Assembly (NCBI GenBank): GCA_037976565.1
Contig: CP137685.1
Location: 25,235,695 to 25,299,694 of the forward strand
DNA from: Mesocentrotus franciscanus
Taxonomy: Eukaryota > Echinodermata > Echinoidea > Camarodonta > Strongylocentrotidae
Direction of reading: 5' to 3'
DNA length: 64,000 nt
Made by a program: the position numbers and the translations under genes. Under the pieces are notes generated by a model, which was given only the letters and a program-made list of their open reading frames with translations, searched no databases and was not told where the DNA came from. This document shows positions 30,549 to 43,084 of the stretch, one piece after another (the stretch's first letter is position 1; each line of letters starts with the position of its first letter).

Positions 30549-33136
30549 GGTGTGTGTGTGTATGTGTGTGTGTATACATACATATTAATGTAAGGAAGTA
30601 ACATATACCACATATTTGGCAACCCTCGTGGAAATAAATACAATGCTTAGAACTAAGAACACCAACGCCTTGACCACCAGACATTATCATATATTATATA
30701 TAAGATTCACGTTTATTTGCTATACATCTTGCTTATGAATATATGTAAATATGGGACATCGTATCAGGACAATTACCCCTGGACAATTATCCCCAGAAAA
30801 TTACACCCTAGGACAATTACCCCCACCCAGGACAAACACCCCGTGGATAATTGCCCCCACGAATTGCCCCCTCCTGTTCATTAAAAGGAAGTCTACCCTG
30901 ATAATGAGTTTGATTTGATTTGATTTGATTTATTGCTTGGTTGTTTTTAATAAAAGCGAATTAATTGTCCACGGGGGGGGCTGATTATCCAAAGGGGTAA
31001 TTGTCCTGGGGGAATTTCCGGGGTATTCTTCCGCGGGTTAATTGTCCTTGGGGTAATTGTCCCGCTGGTAATTGGCCGGGGGTGATTGTCCAGGGGGCAA
31101 TTGTCCTAGAACCACGAGACATATCATCTGCTGAGAGGCAAGGGGGCAAAAGCTTTATGTGATACTATAGAGATATCGACAGCTACGAGAGGACTGGCTG
31201 TTTTTATACGCTCAAGGGAAGTTGATCCGTTGCCATCACCCCGAGGCGCGCCTGGGTATCAACTTTCCCGCGAGCCAGTATAAAAACAGCCAGTCCTCGA
31301 GTATGAAAGCAGTCGATATGACTTTTATAAGCCGATCGTACGAGTTAAAACAAAAAAATCTACCAAGAATTCTTACCTTAGCCCTTTATTGAGTAAAGAT
31401 TGGTTAAAACATCACAGAAAATCTGAGACACTGTCTGTTAATCTTTGCTAGCAAAATGACTGAAAGTTTCAATCATTTGGGAATCGCAGAAAAAACCACT
31501 GTATGGTGTCCGCGCTCGCACAAAGACAATTTTAACACGTAAACCAATGGGGATCGCAGGAGGATGAGGGCACAAATTAATGGACATTCCCTATGGGTGT
31601 GGCATGGCTTAAAATCACGACCCCAATTTTGACCAATCAGATGGCTAGATTTCTAAAGTGAGGTCTATAAAACTTAATAACGCCCTTCTGGCTCTCAGTC
31701 GACGATGATGATAGTGATTTATAGTGATTATTTTTCAGCTCGCATGATTCACAGTAAATTAATTAATGACAAAATAGATTCCCTTCATTTTCTATTAATA
31801 TTACGCGGTACACGGTTCTCAGTATAGCGGACCCAGTGGGCATAGGGGACACTGCCCCCACACACACACACACACAAAGAGGGGAAAGGGAGGAAGAAAA
31901 CGGCACAGCAACAAGTTGATGATCTTTGGTTGTTTGTTTGTATGTTTGTTGTTGTTTTTTTCGTGGGGGGGGGGCTTGTCAGTTGTCACAAAATGTTCGC
32001 CCTTATATTCCCCGCTACCCTGCAAGAGAATCCTTCATCCGCCTCTGATTTTAACATCTAACAAATATTAATTTTGTTGAATTTAGGAGGAATCTTTTGA
32101 GCTAATTCCTTTAAAAAAGAAGGTGAGCGTTGTCGTATGTAGTTGCAGCCATTCCAACAACGTTGAAGGTCTTATCCAACACATCAGACAACACATGAAT
32201 GATGTTGTGAAAACTGTGAGATTTGAGCCTCTTCCGTACAACGTCAGAGACATGGACAAGTTTGATCTGAGAGGGATAGATGTTCTGCTTCTCTGTCACT
32301 CCATAGAAAACAGACGATTCTCAATAACCGATGTCACAGATGCTCTCTATGATGGCTTCCTACCGCGTGCCAGAAAATATCTCGGTGAGGTATCGTTAGG
32401 GTTTTCTTCTTTCAATCTACTGTTTTCTACGTTTATTTACATCTAAAGTATTATTTTCATAAAGTAATAACCACATTTCTTGCTGCATTTAAAGATTATT
32501 ATTATAATCATAGTGCCGTGTAAACAGGATACACGACATAGCAACGTCTTATTAAAGTGTGTATGTAGGTTTTTCTAGAAGACGAAATTCTTTAAAAGGC
32601 ATCCTTATCTTTATTTTCTGAAAGTGCGCTTTTCAAAGGAACGTTTAAAAGTTAAACCAAAGGAATTACAAAAAGAAAAAGTTTCCCACATCAGCACACT
32701 TCACTATTTCTGAATTTTCTTCAAGGCATTTTTTAGCTACTATGAACTAAATCTCAGTGAGAGCAATATGCATATATCATGAAATATAAAATAATATTCT
32801 AAGGAGACAAACATCGCAATAATTTGTACTTTCCTAAAAACAGGGAGGAGCAAAATAGGAGTTATCGCCCATGACTTTACAGAAGGTGACCTTTCGTCAG
32901 AGAAACTATCATCCAAGATGGCTACCTTTCGTCACACCCAGAGTACAACCTTTGAGAGCGCATCACTTGTTCTTATCGGTGGTAAGCTCATTAATGATGA
33001 GGTACAACTGAATGATGAACAACTTGAAGAACTTCAGGAGTTCTTTGGTAACGCTTCATCTCCACCGGCTCAAGAAGTACTAACTGTCATGTTCCGCACA
33101 GCCTTCCATCTTGTTACGTGTAATTTTTTCTACTAG
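30132..33136 (+). CDS. Array gene copy 4 (type I), apparently complete
   Basis: Model: exon 1 30132-30161 (ATG ATG GTC ... AAG, 10 codons, donor AAG|GTAAAA); exon 2 32087-32384 (acceptor TTGAATTTAG, phase 0 in, phase 1 out, donor G|GTGAGG); exon 3 32844-33136 (acceptor AAAACAG, stop TAG). The frame is open for about 206 residues. Features in order: VSVVVCSCS (strand), NVEGLIQHIRQHM (helix), VKTVRFEPLPYNVRDM, GIDVLLLCHSIENRRFSITD, RSKIGVIAHDF, SASLVLIGGKL, DEQLEELQEFFGN, tail CNFFY. There is no signal peptide or membrane helix, so the product is probably cytosolic or nuclear. Exons 2 and 3 are well supported; exon 1 rests on phase and conservation with 1266-1304. Function unknown. Confidence 0.65.
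30488..30590. repeat. TA then TG microsatellite in copy 4 intron 1
   Basis: A long (TA)n (30493-30528) passes into (TG)n with GGG and TAT interruptions. Frames with repeated Tyr-Ile or Thr-His are artefacts. Confidence 0.95.
30765..31120. repeat. Inverted pair of 'ggacaattacccc' minisatellites
   Basis: 30768-30872 holds GGACAATTACCCC-type units; 30962-31120 holds the complementary GGGGTAATTGTCC units. The two arrays flank ~90 bp containing TTTGATTTGATTTG. The whole can fold back as a long imperfect hairpin, as expected for a palindromic (fold-back) element. Confidence 0.8.
31120..32086. other. Rest of copy 4 intron 1
   Basis: Besides the hairpin it contains a piece repeated at 16010-16060, 16540-16590 and 36170-36385 ('ctggctctcag.c..cgatgatgat') and a CA-repeat segment (31858-31875) shared with copy 1. 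No exon is seen. Confidence 0.55.
31189..31298. repeat. Long hairpin, 21-bp perfect outer arms
   Basis: GAGGACTGGCTGTTTTT (from 31189) pairs with AAAAACAGCCAGTCCTC (to 31298), extended by four more pairs. Inside, AAGGGAAGTTGATCC and GGTATCAACTTTCCC continue an imperfect stem. The loop holds GAGGCGCGCCTG. It lies in intron 1 of copy 4 next to the inverted minisatellite. Confidence 0.85.
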
Positions 33137-35400
33137 ATCTAAACATTAAATGCCGTATTTGCTTGTAAAGAGCATGACGAGTAATGATGATATTTTTAGC
33201 ATTGACTGCAATATTCATTGAAAAAGTGTATGATTTAATGTAATATCAAATTATTCTAAATGAACTCAAATCATACGTGCATATGGGCACTTGTTCTTGA
33301 TGTGAACGCTCCAGAAACACCGTATGGTCTTCTTTTAAAAAGCAATACTGCCTGTATGATCTTACAATGCACTGTAGACTTGGTTTGTTGTGTAAATAAA
33401 GAAGGACTCCATACTGGTTTTTGGTATATAATATTGTGTAATTGCGAACAATAGCCAGTTCAGGTTTCAACAGCTACAGTTAACAACGACATCATTCATA
33501 CCCTTGTATGTGAAAGATTGATTTGTCCCGTATTATGTTTCTTGAGAATGTGACATATTGAAGCTTACATCTAAAAGTGTTCAACGAAGACCCTCAACTA
33601 GTCCACCTTTCATTCTTGAGTCTAATACGAACAATATTTTATTTAAACATCAAAATTTACAAGGTGTATGAATAATGAAGATGTTAACTGCAATCTTTGA
33701 CCGTTGGTCACACGAGCAGTCCCTGCAAGGAGAGCCCCAATTAGGCCAATCAAAATGATTCGCTGTCGCTCAGATGATGTTATGTATCACTAATCTACAT
33801 CTATTTTAATGAACATAATTATGTCCAGGTTTTGTTACCGTGTACTTTGAAAAGTGATAAAATTGATTTGTATCCATTCATGCGCACAATGTATAACTAC
33901 GAGCTGCAATCTTGACGCTGTTTCACTAGAACTATACATCGAATAGCCCACTGAAGACAAAATCTCAGTCTTTATTATAATGATTCTAAGCAGTGTTAGC
34001 AGTCATTAGAAACATGAGATGTGCAATATAGATATATTAATCAAATACGTCAAATACCTTTAATTAGAGTAACTGATGGGGTACTAGCGTATTATTTACA
34101 TTATACATGTTATATACGTTTAGATATTCCCTTCAAAGAGATTATAATACCTTTAAAGTATTGGACATTCATGGCCTGTCTCTTTCGATTTTGAATTAAG
34201 TTTGGTTGAATATGGGTTTCCTGTATATCATTAGTATTGATAGTTGATACACATTGTTTACACTTTTGCCCATGAAGTTGGAATGATTTTTCTTACCTGT
34301 TTTCATGGATTGATTGTGACAATATGGTTTATTCGTTATAGGTAAATGTTTTCTTTTTATCTTATTAGAACTTTATTGATCAATTTAAAGTGTCAATAAA
34401 TTTCTGGAAATATAAAAACTTTTATCTACCAAAAAATAAAAAGCCATGGGTTTTTGGTTACCATCATTTCATGAAAAGAGGGGAGAAAACATTATTCCAA
34501 TTTTATGGGAAACGGTGTACTTACATTATGTCCTTGCTTTTCTGGTACGTCTTCTTGTAAGACTCTAATTCATGAAATATTTATTTTTTAAATGAATTAT
34601 GTTGTAAATAAAGATTTCAGAATTTATCTTCTTAATAAAAGATTTTATTCAATGACTATAAAACTAACGCATTTCATATGCATTTTCATAACATTAATTT
34701 GTTTGACATTTATACAGCATAGTACATTTTCACCAATAGTGGTGGTCTTTCATAAGATGCCATGAATGCCTAATACTAAATATCATATTACAACAGAAAG
34801 CAATAACAATCATGAATATAAAATCTTAACAATAACAGAACAAAACACAGAAGAAAATAAGTATATGTTTGTAAACAATATTACAAATTCTTGTGTATCC
34901 TCATAATACATTTTGACATTTTCAACCAGATAGTGTTGAATATTTGTAATATTGTATAACATGTATAGATTTTAATCTGTTTTCAAATCAGATGAAAAAT
35001 ATTCATTAAATTTCAGACAATTTTATTTTTTGAAAATAGCCTCATATAATTTCGGAAGCTCATAAACAAAGTAGCAAGACGATCTTGGCTCAACATAGAT
35101 TCACACGTGAGATACCAAAACTGTTATATACATATCTTCAAGCATACATAAGTTCCTTGCTAAATGAGAAACATTGGTTTGAATTAATATAGCATTATAT
35201 TACCTGATTACATTTCTGTGACCTGTGTCAGAATATGCTTGACACCACATTGTGGTGGTTTTAAAAAATTCGGCGAATTATAACGACCCGGACATTGTTT
35301 TGTCAAATCCCTTCTCTCCATTCGACAAAAGTAGAAACTGAACAACATCAGATCGACTATCGTAGCAGGAGTAAATTGCTTATAAAGTTCTGATTATAAT
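33137..35400. other. 3' flank of copy 4, twin of 18981-21320
   Basis: Non-coding and nearly identical to the copy 1 flank. For example, 'tgaccgttggtcacacgagc' and hundreds of flanking bases match with rare substitutions. This is the best preserved duplication in the window. Confidence 0.85.
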
Positions 35401-35402
35401 GT

Positions 35403-35615
35403 ATGGATCGAATTCTTTTCAGCTCGTTCATGGTTCTTCGCGCATCGTTGCGGATCGTCCGGATTCGTGGAGGCGCAACGACTTATTTGAAAAGCTCAAA
35501 GCCGTCATTTACACCTCCGTGTAATGAGGAGAGTTTTATGTTGCGCATGGGGCATCATTTACCTGACGCAGCACTGCGTCAGAGTCTGCCGCGGTATCCA
35601 ATGTGCCATGATTAA
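35403..35615 (+). other. Twin of the 70-codon open frame at 21328
   Basis: Same length and stop as 21328-21540, with changes at residues 5, 12 and 13 only (I to L, R to L, C to R). The few differences are amino-acid changing, so selection on this frame is not indicated. Confidence 0.4.
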
Positions 35616-35844
35616 TAAAAGATCCAATTCACTGTACGTGTACAATGTACATGTATAAAATCAAACGCATTTCATATACTTGTACATATACATTGCATTA
35701 CCTGATTACAATATTTTGTTCAACCTTTGTCAGACAACAAAAGGTTAAAGCGCTGGAAACATTTCTTTTAATTACTAGTGTATCGACTGATTTCATGCAG
35801 AAGCTTTATTAGTGCAGGTAATAACGCAATTGAAATGACGGCTT

Positions 35845-36700
35845 GTGTGAACATGTTTTAGATCCATGGGGTCCTGGTTTAAGTTTTGACGTGGGGAGAA
35901 AGGACGATGACATAGCCATATGCCATGTGAAATATATATTATATAATTTGATAATAAATGGTAAGACATTGTTTTGCTGTAAAAACAGGTTTTGTTTTTT
36001 CACATCGCCCTGTTTTATGTGAATATAATTTTGGATGCAAAAATGAAAAATTATATAGGGCCTATAAGACGCACTATTATTTGCTAATACATCTTGCATA
36101 TGACTATATGTCAATATGGGATATATCATGTGCTGAGAGGAAGAAGGGCATTAGCTTTGTGTGATATGAATCAACGCCTTTCTGGCTCTCAGCCGACGAT
36201 GATGATGATAATGATTTATATTGATTATTTGTCAGCTTACTATGCTAAAAGATGATGTACACTGTAGGAAATGTCGACAGTCAAAAGATAAAATTCATTT
36301 CAGAGGTAGAGGGCAAAAGCTTTGTGTGATATGAATTAACTCCCTTTTGGCTCTCAGCCGGCGATGATGATAGTGATTTATATTGATTACTTGTGTGAAC
36401 AGGTTTTAGATGCATGGGGTCCTGGTTTCATACGTGAGGAGAAAGGACGATGTGACATAGCCATGTGCCGTGTGAACTATATATTATATAATTTGATAAT
36501 AAATGGTAAGACATTGTTTTGCTGTAAAAATAGGTTTTGTTTTTTTCACATCGCCCTGTTTTATGTGACTATAATTTTGGATGCAAAAAGGAAAGATTTG
36601 TTTTTCGAAGGAAACAAAATGCCCTATGTTGGTCTAGCGGTTTACCCTTGTCTACCTGTATATTACGATGCAAGGCTCGAGCCCAATTGAGTGGCATCTT
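35845..36700. repeat. Local repeat pair with inserted segment, block 2
   Basis: The unit 'tgtgaacaggttttagatgc ... gtaagacattgttttgctg' occurs at 35847-36050 and again at 36393-36600, while block 1 has it once (21775-21990). The piece between them (36050-36390) resembles 15855-16060 from in front of copy 1 ('gggcctataagacgcactat'). The second unit ends in the SINE head at 36628-36695. Confidence 0.75.
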
Positions 36701-37262
36701 TAGAATAGGACATTTCTAAATGATAGTTTGCCAAATGCGTAAGAGCACAATGTCCAAATAACTTCAGGGAGGGTCTTATTTTGCCTAAATATATAAAATA
36801 TCAAGTTTATAAATTATAACTAGTGATTGAGGTAGCAAAGGGCGGGAGTGAGGGGTGGAGGCAAAGTTGCCACTCCACTTTCATTAGGCTAACTTATCAT
36901 TGCAATTTTGTAGGGCTACATTGCCAAATTTCTGCCCCGATATATAGCCTAGTGAGAATATAACCAGGAAAATACCCAGATAACCTATAAGAAATCATCT
37001 CTGGATCTTGTTTTCCCTCCTCAATCCATACCCCCTTCCCCACCCACCCCGATAACAGATATCTGGATACGCCACTGTAGCTGTGTTTACATGCATGTGA
37101 AATAATATGTGACATATGGTAGTATGAAACGCACATAATTCTATGGTAAATAATTTCATATTGACATTCAGCAATGCAAGCAAATTAACATGATTAAGGG
37201 GGCAAAGTCTAACATTCTTTACCCAGGTAAAATGACAATGGTCCAGAACAGTGTGGATAAAA

Positions 37263-40200
37263 ATGGCTTCAACATATGAACCGGTAAGCCTACGTGTTTT
37301 TAAGATACCTTTTAGGAATCAGAGTTGAATTGTTTTGGTCTGCGTTCAATTTGTAGGATTATCTTGCATATCACAAAAGACCAGTTGACAAAATGTCTTC
37401 ACATTGAAGCGTACTTCTTGTCAAAGTGTCGAGTGATGAACTATCGCATTCACATTTGCTAGTTATGGAATTTCAACAGTCAGAAATGCATTTTACATGT
37501 TAGTCGTGGGCTTTGGTTATTTCGGGCAACTTCTTGATGAGCTTTAGGATCGACATGAGCAATCATTCTATCCAAGGTATGCATGATTGTTGTTGGAGAA
37601 TTTGTCTATTTCTATATTACTAACGATATGTTTAGATCACGGGTATATTGGTGATGGATCTACACTCACCCATGCACTATCACAGCAAAGAGTCAAAAGA
37701 AATCATGAGCTGTGTATGCGCTCTGTGACCCATCTTGCTGGTGCAAGCTGTAATAAGTCTAAAGTCACCTTTTGTTACTCGCACCAATCGTATGGTTGTT
37801 CTTCTTTCTTTTTCTTGTATCTTTATTTAAATATATAGTTCGTTTTGGTGCCGGGCATGTTTTCCTTTCCTTTTTTTTTCGAGTTTCGTTTTTGATGTTC
37901 ATATTGATTTTTAAAAACACTACAAACGATGAGGTGATGTACATCTTACACCGGATTCGACGTTCAAAACACTTGGTGAGATACCGAACGGTATACCGAG
38001 AATCAACGTAGATGTAGATGTAGAATATGCATCACGTTTCACTGCAAGGTAAATGATTAGTAGTTCGAACAATTGTAGCTTATATTTATATAAAAACAGA
38101 AACATGATGTATTTGATATCAGTTGTATATGTGGTATTGTATTGTTCATAGTTACAGGCACTGAGGCGGATCCAGGAATTTCCGAATGGGCAGGAGGCTG
38201 CATATTACCACAGGAACATGATTTTGGGATTCACTGGCACTATCCATTCAGGAATGAGTCTGAGGAATCTCTGTCGAGAAAAAAAAGGAGGAAACACGAT
38301 CACAAAGACTTAAAAAAAATAAACAATGAACGATTTATGTTTGTCTATCACCCATTGCCATGTGTGAACATTACAGTGACGCACTGCGTTACGTAATCTA
38401 AGTTACGTAATCAGTACGTGATTGCTATGAGACTTACAACATGATATCATAATTGCCCTTGAGTTGTCTTTTTTCTTGAAAGTCTTTGCGATCGTGTTAA
38501 CAAAATGTAATAATGGGGGAATAAAGGGGAGTGTTTCACTTATTTCAAAAAAAAAGGTTCCTACGATTTGGAGAGGGGAGGATCACCAGAAGTTTCTAAT
38601 GACTCTTCTCAAGGGATGGGTAGCCTTGGCGCCCCCTTGATTCGACTACGATGAACGTTAATAATAGCGTAACATATAGTGTTCACACTTGTTTATTTAA
38701 TTCGGTTAGATGCAGGATGAATCTACCCAGCTGTTTTCTTCAAAAAGGAAAGTGAATGTCACCGTATGTAGTTGCAGCATTTCCAGGAACGTGGAAGGTC
38801 TTATCAAACACATCAGACAACAGATGAATGATGTTGTGAAAACTGTGAGCTTTGAGCCCCTTCCATACAACGTCCGTGACATGAACAAGTTTGATCTGAG
38901 TGGGATAGATGTTCTGCTTCTCTGTCACTCCATAGAAAACAGACGATTCTCACTAACCGATGTCACAGATGCTCTCTATGATAGATTCCTACAAAGGGCC
39001 ACGCATTATCTGGGTAAGTAATCGCTTTTAGGTCCTGAGAAGAGAATACAAAATTATTTGAATGAATCTAGTACTAAATTGTTTTTTCCATATCACATTC
39101 CATGATCTCTAACAAGCAAAAAATGAAAGAAAAAAAAACTTCCTCTTTTTAGGGATCTTTCTTTAAATTTCTGACACTTTGTTTTCTGAAACAAGAAAAT
39201 TAAACACACAGGAAAGAAAACCAGGATCGTGTAATGATAAGTGAACTCTAAATATAGGAATAATACAGACTTGGAAGTTTTAAATTAGCATATTGTGAAA
39301 GTATAGAATTGATTTAAAAAATGATAATAATATTCATATAGCGCTTAATAGTACCACTGTGTTAATTACTATTAAGAGGTATTACTATAAGATATACATT
39401 ACTAGAGGTTTCGTGGTCTACTCTAGTGGATCACATGGTTTGCGGCATCAATGTCTTTAGGCAAGACATTAATCTACATTTGCCACTCTCCATCCAGGTG
39501 TTAAATGGGTACTGGTAGGAAGGAATTCATCGAATGCTTTGAGCACGGAAATCGGTAGACTAGCAGAGTCTTGTTAATTTTGGAGTTCCTTGAGAACCTT
39601 GAGAACATATTCGCTATGAAATTATTCAATATTATTATCATTATTATTGTTATCATCACTGTTATTATCATAATTGCACTGGCTCTAGCCGAACTACCAT
39701 GGTAGAACGCTCATGCCTTCAAGGAATTACCTTCCCGCCGGTAGTCATTTACTTGGTTTATAGCCATTTGGTCTACAACCAGTTTGTCTTCTACCCAATT
39801 AGTCTATTCCCATATGGTCTACATCCAGCCCGTCTACCAATCGACAATGCACCAATTACTTCACCTGGCTGGAGAGCGTCAAATTAGTTTAGATTAAATG
39901 TCTCGGCAGAGGACGTTAGGGCTGTGACAGGGACCCGAACCCCGTACCTCCTGACCCATGGTCAGGAAATAAATCCTCTAGACCACGAAATATCTATCTC
40001 TTAAGTACTATAAATGGTTGTAATATTGACTCATTGTGGTTAATGAAAGGTCGTCATCGTATACAACAGCAATTCAAAGAGGGGGAAAATACAATACCTT
40101 CATTTAATATACAATTTTCATTTGAACAGGTCAGAGTAAAGTGGGAGTTATAGCTCATGACTTTCCAGACGTAGAACTTACATCAGAGAAACTATCATCC

Positions 40201-40419
40201 AGGATGGCTACCTTTCGCCACACCCAGAGTACAACATTCAAATGTGCATCACTTGTTCTGATTGGAGGTCAGCTGGCTGAGGATCCAGTACAACTGGCCA
40301 AGAAACAGCTTGATGGTCTTCGACAGTTCTTCCGTGCAGCAGCATCTCAGAGTTGCATAGAAAAATGTCAAGTAATGTTGTACAGATTCCTGTGTCTCAT
40401 CAAAGATTGTTGTTGTTGA
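37263..40419 (+). CDS. Array gene copy 5 (type II), apparently complete; reference copy
   Basis: Model: exon 1 37263-37283 (ATGGCTTCAACATATGAACC G, 7 codons MASTYEP, donor CCG|GTAAGC); exon 2 38710-39013 (acceptor TTCGGTTAG, phase 0 in, phase 1 out, donor G|GTAAGT); exon 3 40130-40419 (acceptor TTGAACAG, stop TGA). The product is 204 residues. In order: strand KVNVTVCSCS (21-30), amphipathic helix NVEGLIKHIRQQM (34-46), strand KTVSFEPL (51-58), strand DVLLLCHS (74-81), SLTDVTDALYD helix (88-98), strand KVGVIAHDF (112-120), KCASLVLIGGQL (146-157), helix KKQLDGLRQFFRAAAS, and a Cys-rich end DCCC. The alternation suggests a five-stranded alpha/beta (Rossmann or flavodoxin-like) domain. No nucleotide-binding P-loop, TIR or protease signature is seen. 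There is no signal peptide; the CCC end could be a lipidation or metal site, which is speculation. I do not recognise the family. Confidence 0.72.
37284..38709. other. Copy 5 intron 1, repeat-bearing
   Basis: It aligns with 22230-22986 (copy 2) and 50600-52067 (copy 7), including 'gaggcggatccaggaattt' and 'cgatgaacgtta.taat.g'. Copy 7 additionally carries a LINE tail at 51300-51476 that is missing here. No internal exon is seen. Confidence 0.6.
39405..39990. mobile_element. SINE pair in copy 5 intron 2
   Basis: A plus-strand SINE (39405-39670, with TTA/ATT tail) and a minus-strand SINE with GGTCTAC minisatellite (39700-39990) are orthologous to the pair at 23955-24585. Confidence 0.75.
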
Positions 40420-42890
40420 TTTTATTTAGACACGGTAAAAACACACTTTCAGCCAAAAAGGCTGTTTTTCAGTAAGTCCGTGTGTATGGTATAACAGAAA
40501 CGAATTAGACAACAAAATTACCATACACCGGAAAAAAATACAATACAAACATATTTCATGTGGAGTTCTAACATGAAATGCATGGAAAAGTCAACAGGGG
40601 CGTAATAATTAGTAATAATTAAATAATTAAAAAAGAAAAAAGAATGCGAGAAAAGAAAGAAAGGGAAAGGGAAAAGAGGTTGGGTACAGAGAAGAATAGG
40701 CTTGCGCCATCCCAGCCCCAAAAAAAAAAATCAGCAGCCTCTTTTTTAGTAAGAGTAAGAGCGGGACCTCCCCCTCCTCAATCGTTCCAGTATCCTGTTA
40801 TTAAACAGAAGGACTCACGCTAAGCCACTGTCAAATTAATGTTTCTCCAAGAAATACAAAAGGTGATTTTTAACTGTAAACCCTTAATCGTATTATTCAG
40901 TGGCGTATACAGACCTTGGCCTCTGGAGGGGAGGAGATAAAGTATCTGAGCTCATGGTCATCCCTATCGATAACATACCATTGATAACAGTTACTCGGGC
41001 TTTAATGATCTGCAGGGCCCTGTTTCATAAAACCTCTTATCAATAGCAAATGCCAAAGTTCTATTTATAACAATTTTCCTCTCAGCCAATCAAATGCAAG
41101 GGTTTCAGTAGCTTATAACAGTTATTGTAACTTGTCATTGAGACAGGGCCCTGATCTGGGGATTCATCTCATGCCCCCATCACAATTAAGGTCGCAGAAT
41201 TATTATTAAAAAAAAAGAATATACTGATATTTTTTTCATGCGTTTCCGAGAGCAATGTTGTAAATCATAATTTATAAATGATATCCTGACTCAGATGTCT
41301 ATAGCTTTGGTTGCATTTTTTCATGGTCGTAAATCAGTCAGGGAATGGGGCAAACTGCATGCCCCTACTCCCTCCTTCAAATACGGTAATAATCATATTG
41401 GCAGTCAGATCACTGTATCAAGGTGATAAACCCATTTTTAATTAATTAATTAATTATTTATTTATTTATTTATTTATGATATTTATACAGGGTAGCACAT
41501 ATCACCAAAAATAATTTATTTATCACGCAGCTTACAATCAGCCACTGGTTCATTTACCAGAAAGGCTACAAAGTTGTAAAATAAGAATATTATTTATACA
41601 TCACAAAAAGTAATTATGGAATGGTAAAAGAAAAGACTGTTAAAAGAAATGTAGTGTTTTGAAAAGTTTCCTTGTATTTGATGTTTTTGTAATTACCATA
41701 AAAGTAGGTCCGATGAAACTTGTTCAATTTGATTGTTGCTTACTTTAGTCAAAGTGGCTCAGTATTTATCTAGTGAGGCGCACCAACAGTGATGTAAAGT
41801 TAAAAACATCTTGTTCACATGCTTACTACATATCATCATGATAATATAGCGTAAAAATTGAAGAGCAGAATCATTCATTTAAAACCTACAAGCGTGTCCT
41901 TGCAAGTACCTCCCATTACGACAAGGAGTCAAAACGCAATCTATAAAAAAAGAAGAGACCAAAGTTTGTAAAAATCCGAATAAAGATATACATTTACGTA
42001 CACTCAAAATTGCCAAAAGTATGGAAGGCATTAATTGTATCATAATATTGTTTTGGAGAGCGTTATGGTCATACATGAAGTAATCATAAACATTTAAATA
42101 ATCATGATAATGTTCATGAAAAGAAGGAGAGTTGTCATACTTTTGGACACGGAGAAACATAATGAAAACTCCAAACCATATTAACGTTGATATAATTCAT
42201 TTTGCAGTGGTATATGTGGTATCATATTGATTGTTATCGTCTTTTCTATATTCCTTGAATAAAAATGACGATTCAAAGATTGTGGTAATATATATATGAA
42301 AAACTGCAGATATGATATTATGCTCCTGGTTATCTGTTTGTGCCGCAATAAAGATGTGGTTTGGAAATATCTTAGGTTGGCTCATCTGACCAGTTTACGA
42401 AATAACAACCCGGAGATCATGATCTACATATTATGATGTCAAACATAAAATTTTAAAATCTGAAAAAGAGACATATATCTTTACAAAGAGTATCCATGAT
42501 AATGCTTTGGTCAGGAGGGGCATATGACCAAGGTAGCTAATAATCTACTTTAGCAAGATTGTAATAATACATTATAAATTATAATATTCTTACAGATTAC
42601 TGCCCTTTGTTGAAATTACCGTTAAGTGCCAACTAGTTTATTTTGATTCAATTTTGTTTCGTCCACCACCTATACAAAAATTCATCTTTAGAAATAATTG
42701 AAAAGCAGAAAAGAAATATTCGTCCCTACTGCAATCCTGACCATGATGAAATACTGCAAAACACAATTGAAAAGGAAATTTGAATTGAAAAATGATAGCC
42801 GTTGACCAGTCAAAATGGGAACATCTTTGCCCAGAAAAAGGCCTATTGTGATGGCCCTGATTCCGAATCATGAAAATGCTGAATGATTCG
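40420..42890. other. 3' flank of copy 5
   Basis: A twin of the copy 2 flank, with the MITE at 41013-41153. An ATTAATTA/TTTATTTA tract at 41437-41475 is specific to this copy. No exon is seen. Confidence 0.7.
41013..41153. mobile_element. MITE-like element, copy 3
   Basis: The ends CAGGGCCCTGTTTCATAAAA and GAGACAGGGCCCTG enclose the shared inner text 'gccaatcaaatgcaaggg'. It sits at the place equivalent to 25535; in the copy 7 flank the sequence breaks off at 'ctgcagggc' (53940). Confidence 0.75.
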
Positions 42891-43084
42891 GTTTAATTTT
42901 TTAATTCGATACTTAATTTCCTTCAGTCGCAACAACGACCCAAGATTTATTAAGCCATATAAAATGTATAAACCATCCTTGTACAATTAACCATGAAGAT
43001 CATATAATGGGGACCCATTATTTAAAGCATACCACTATCATGCCCATGCTTACTTTGAAAATGGTTGAACCAATAAATGAAAAA

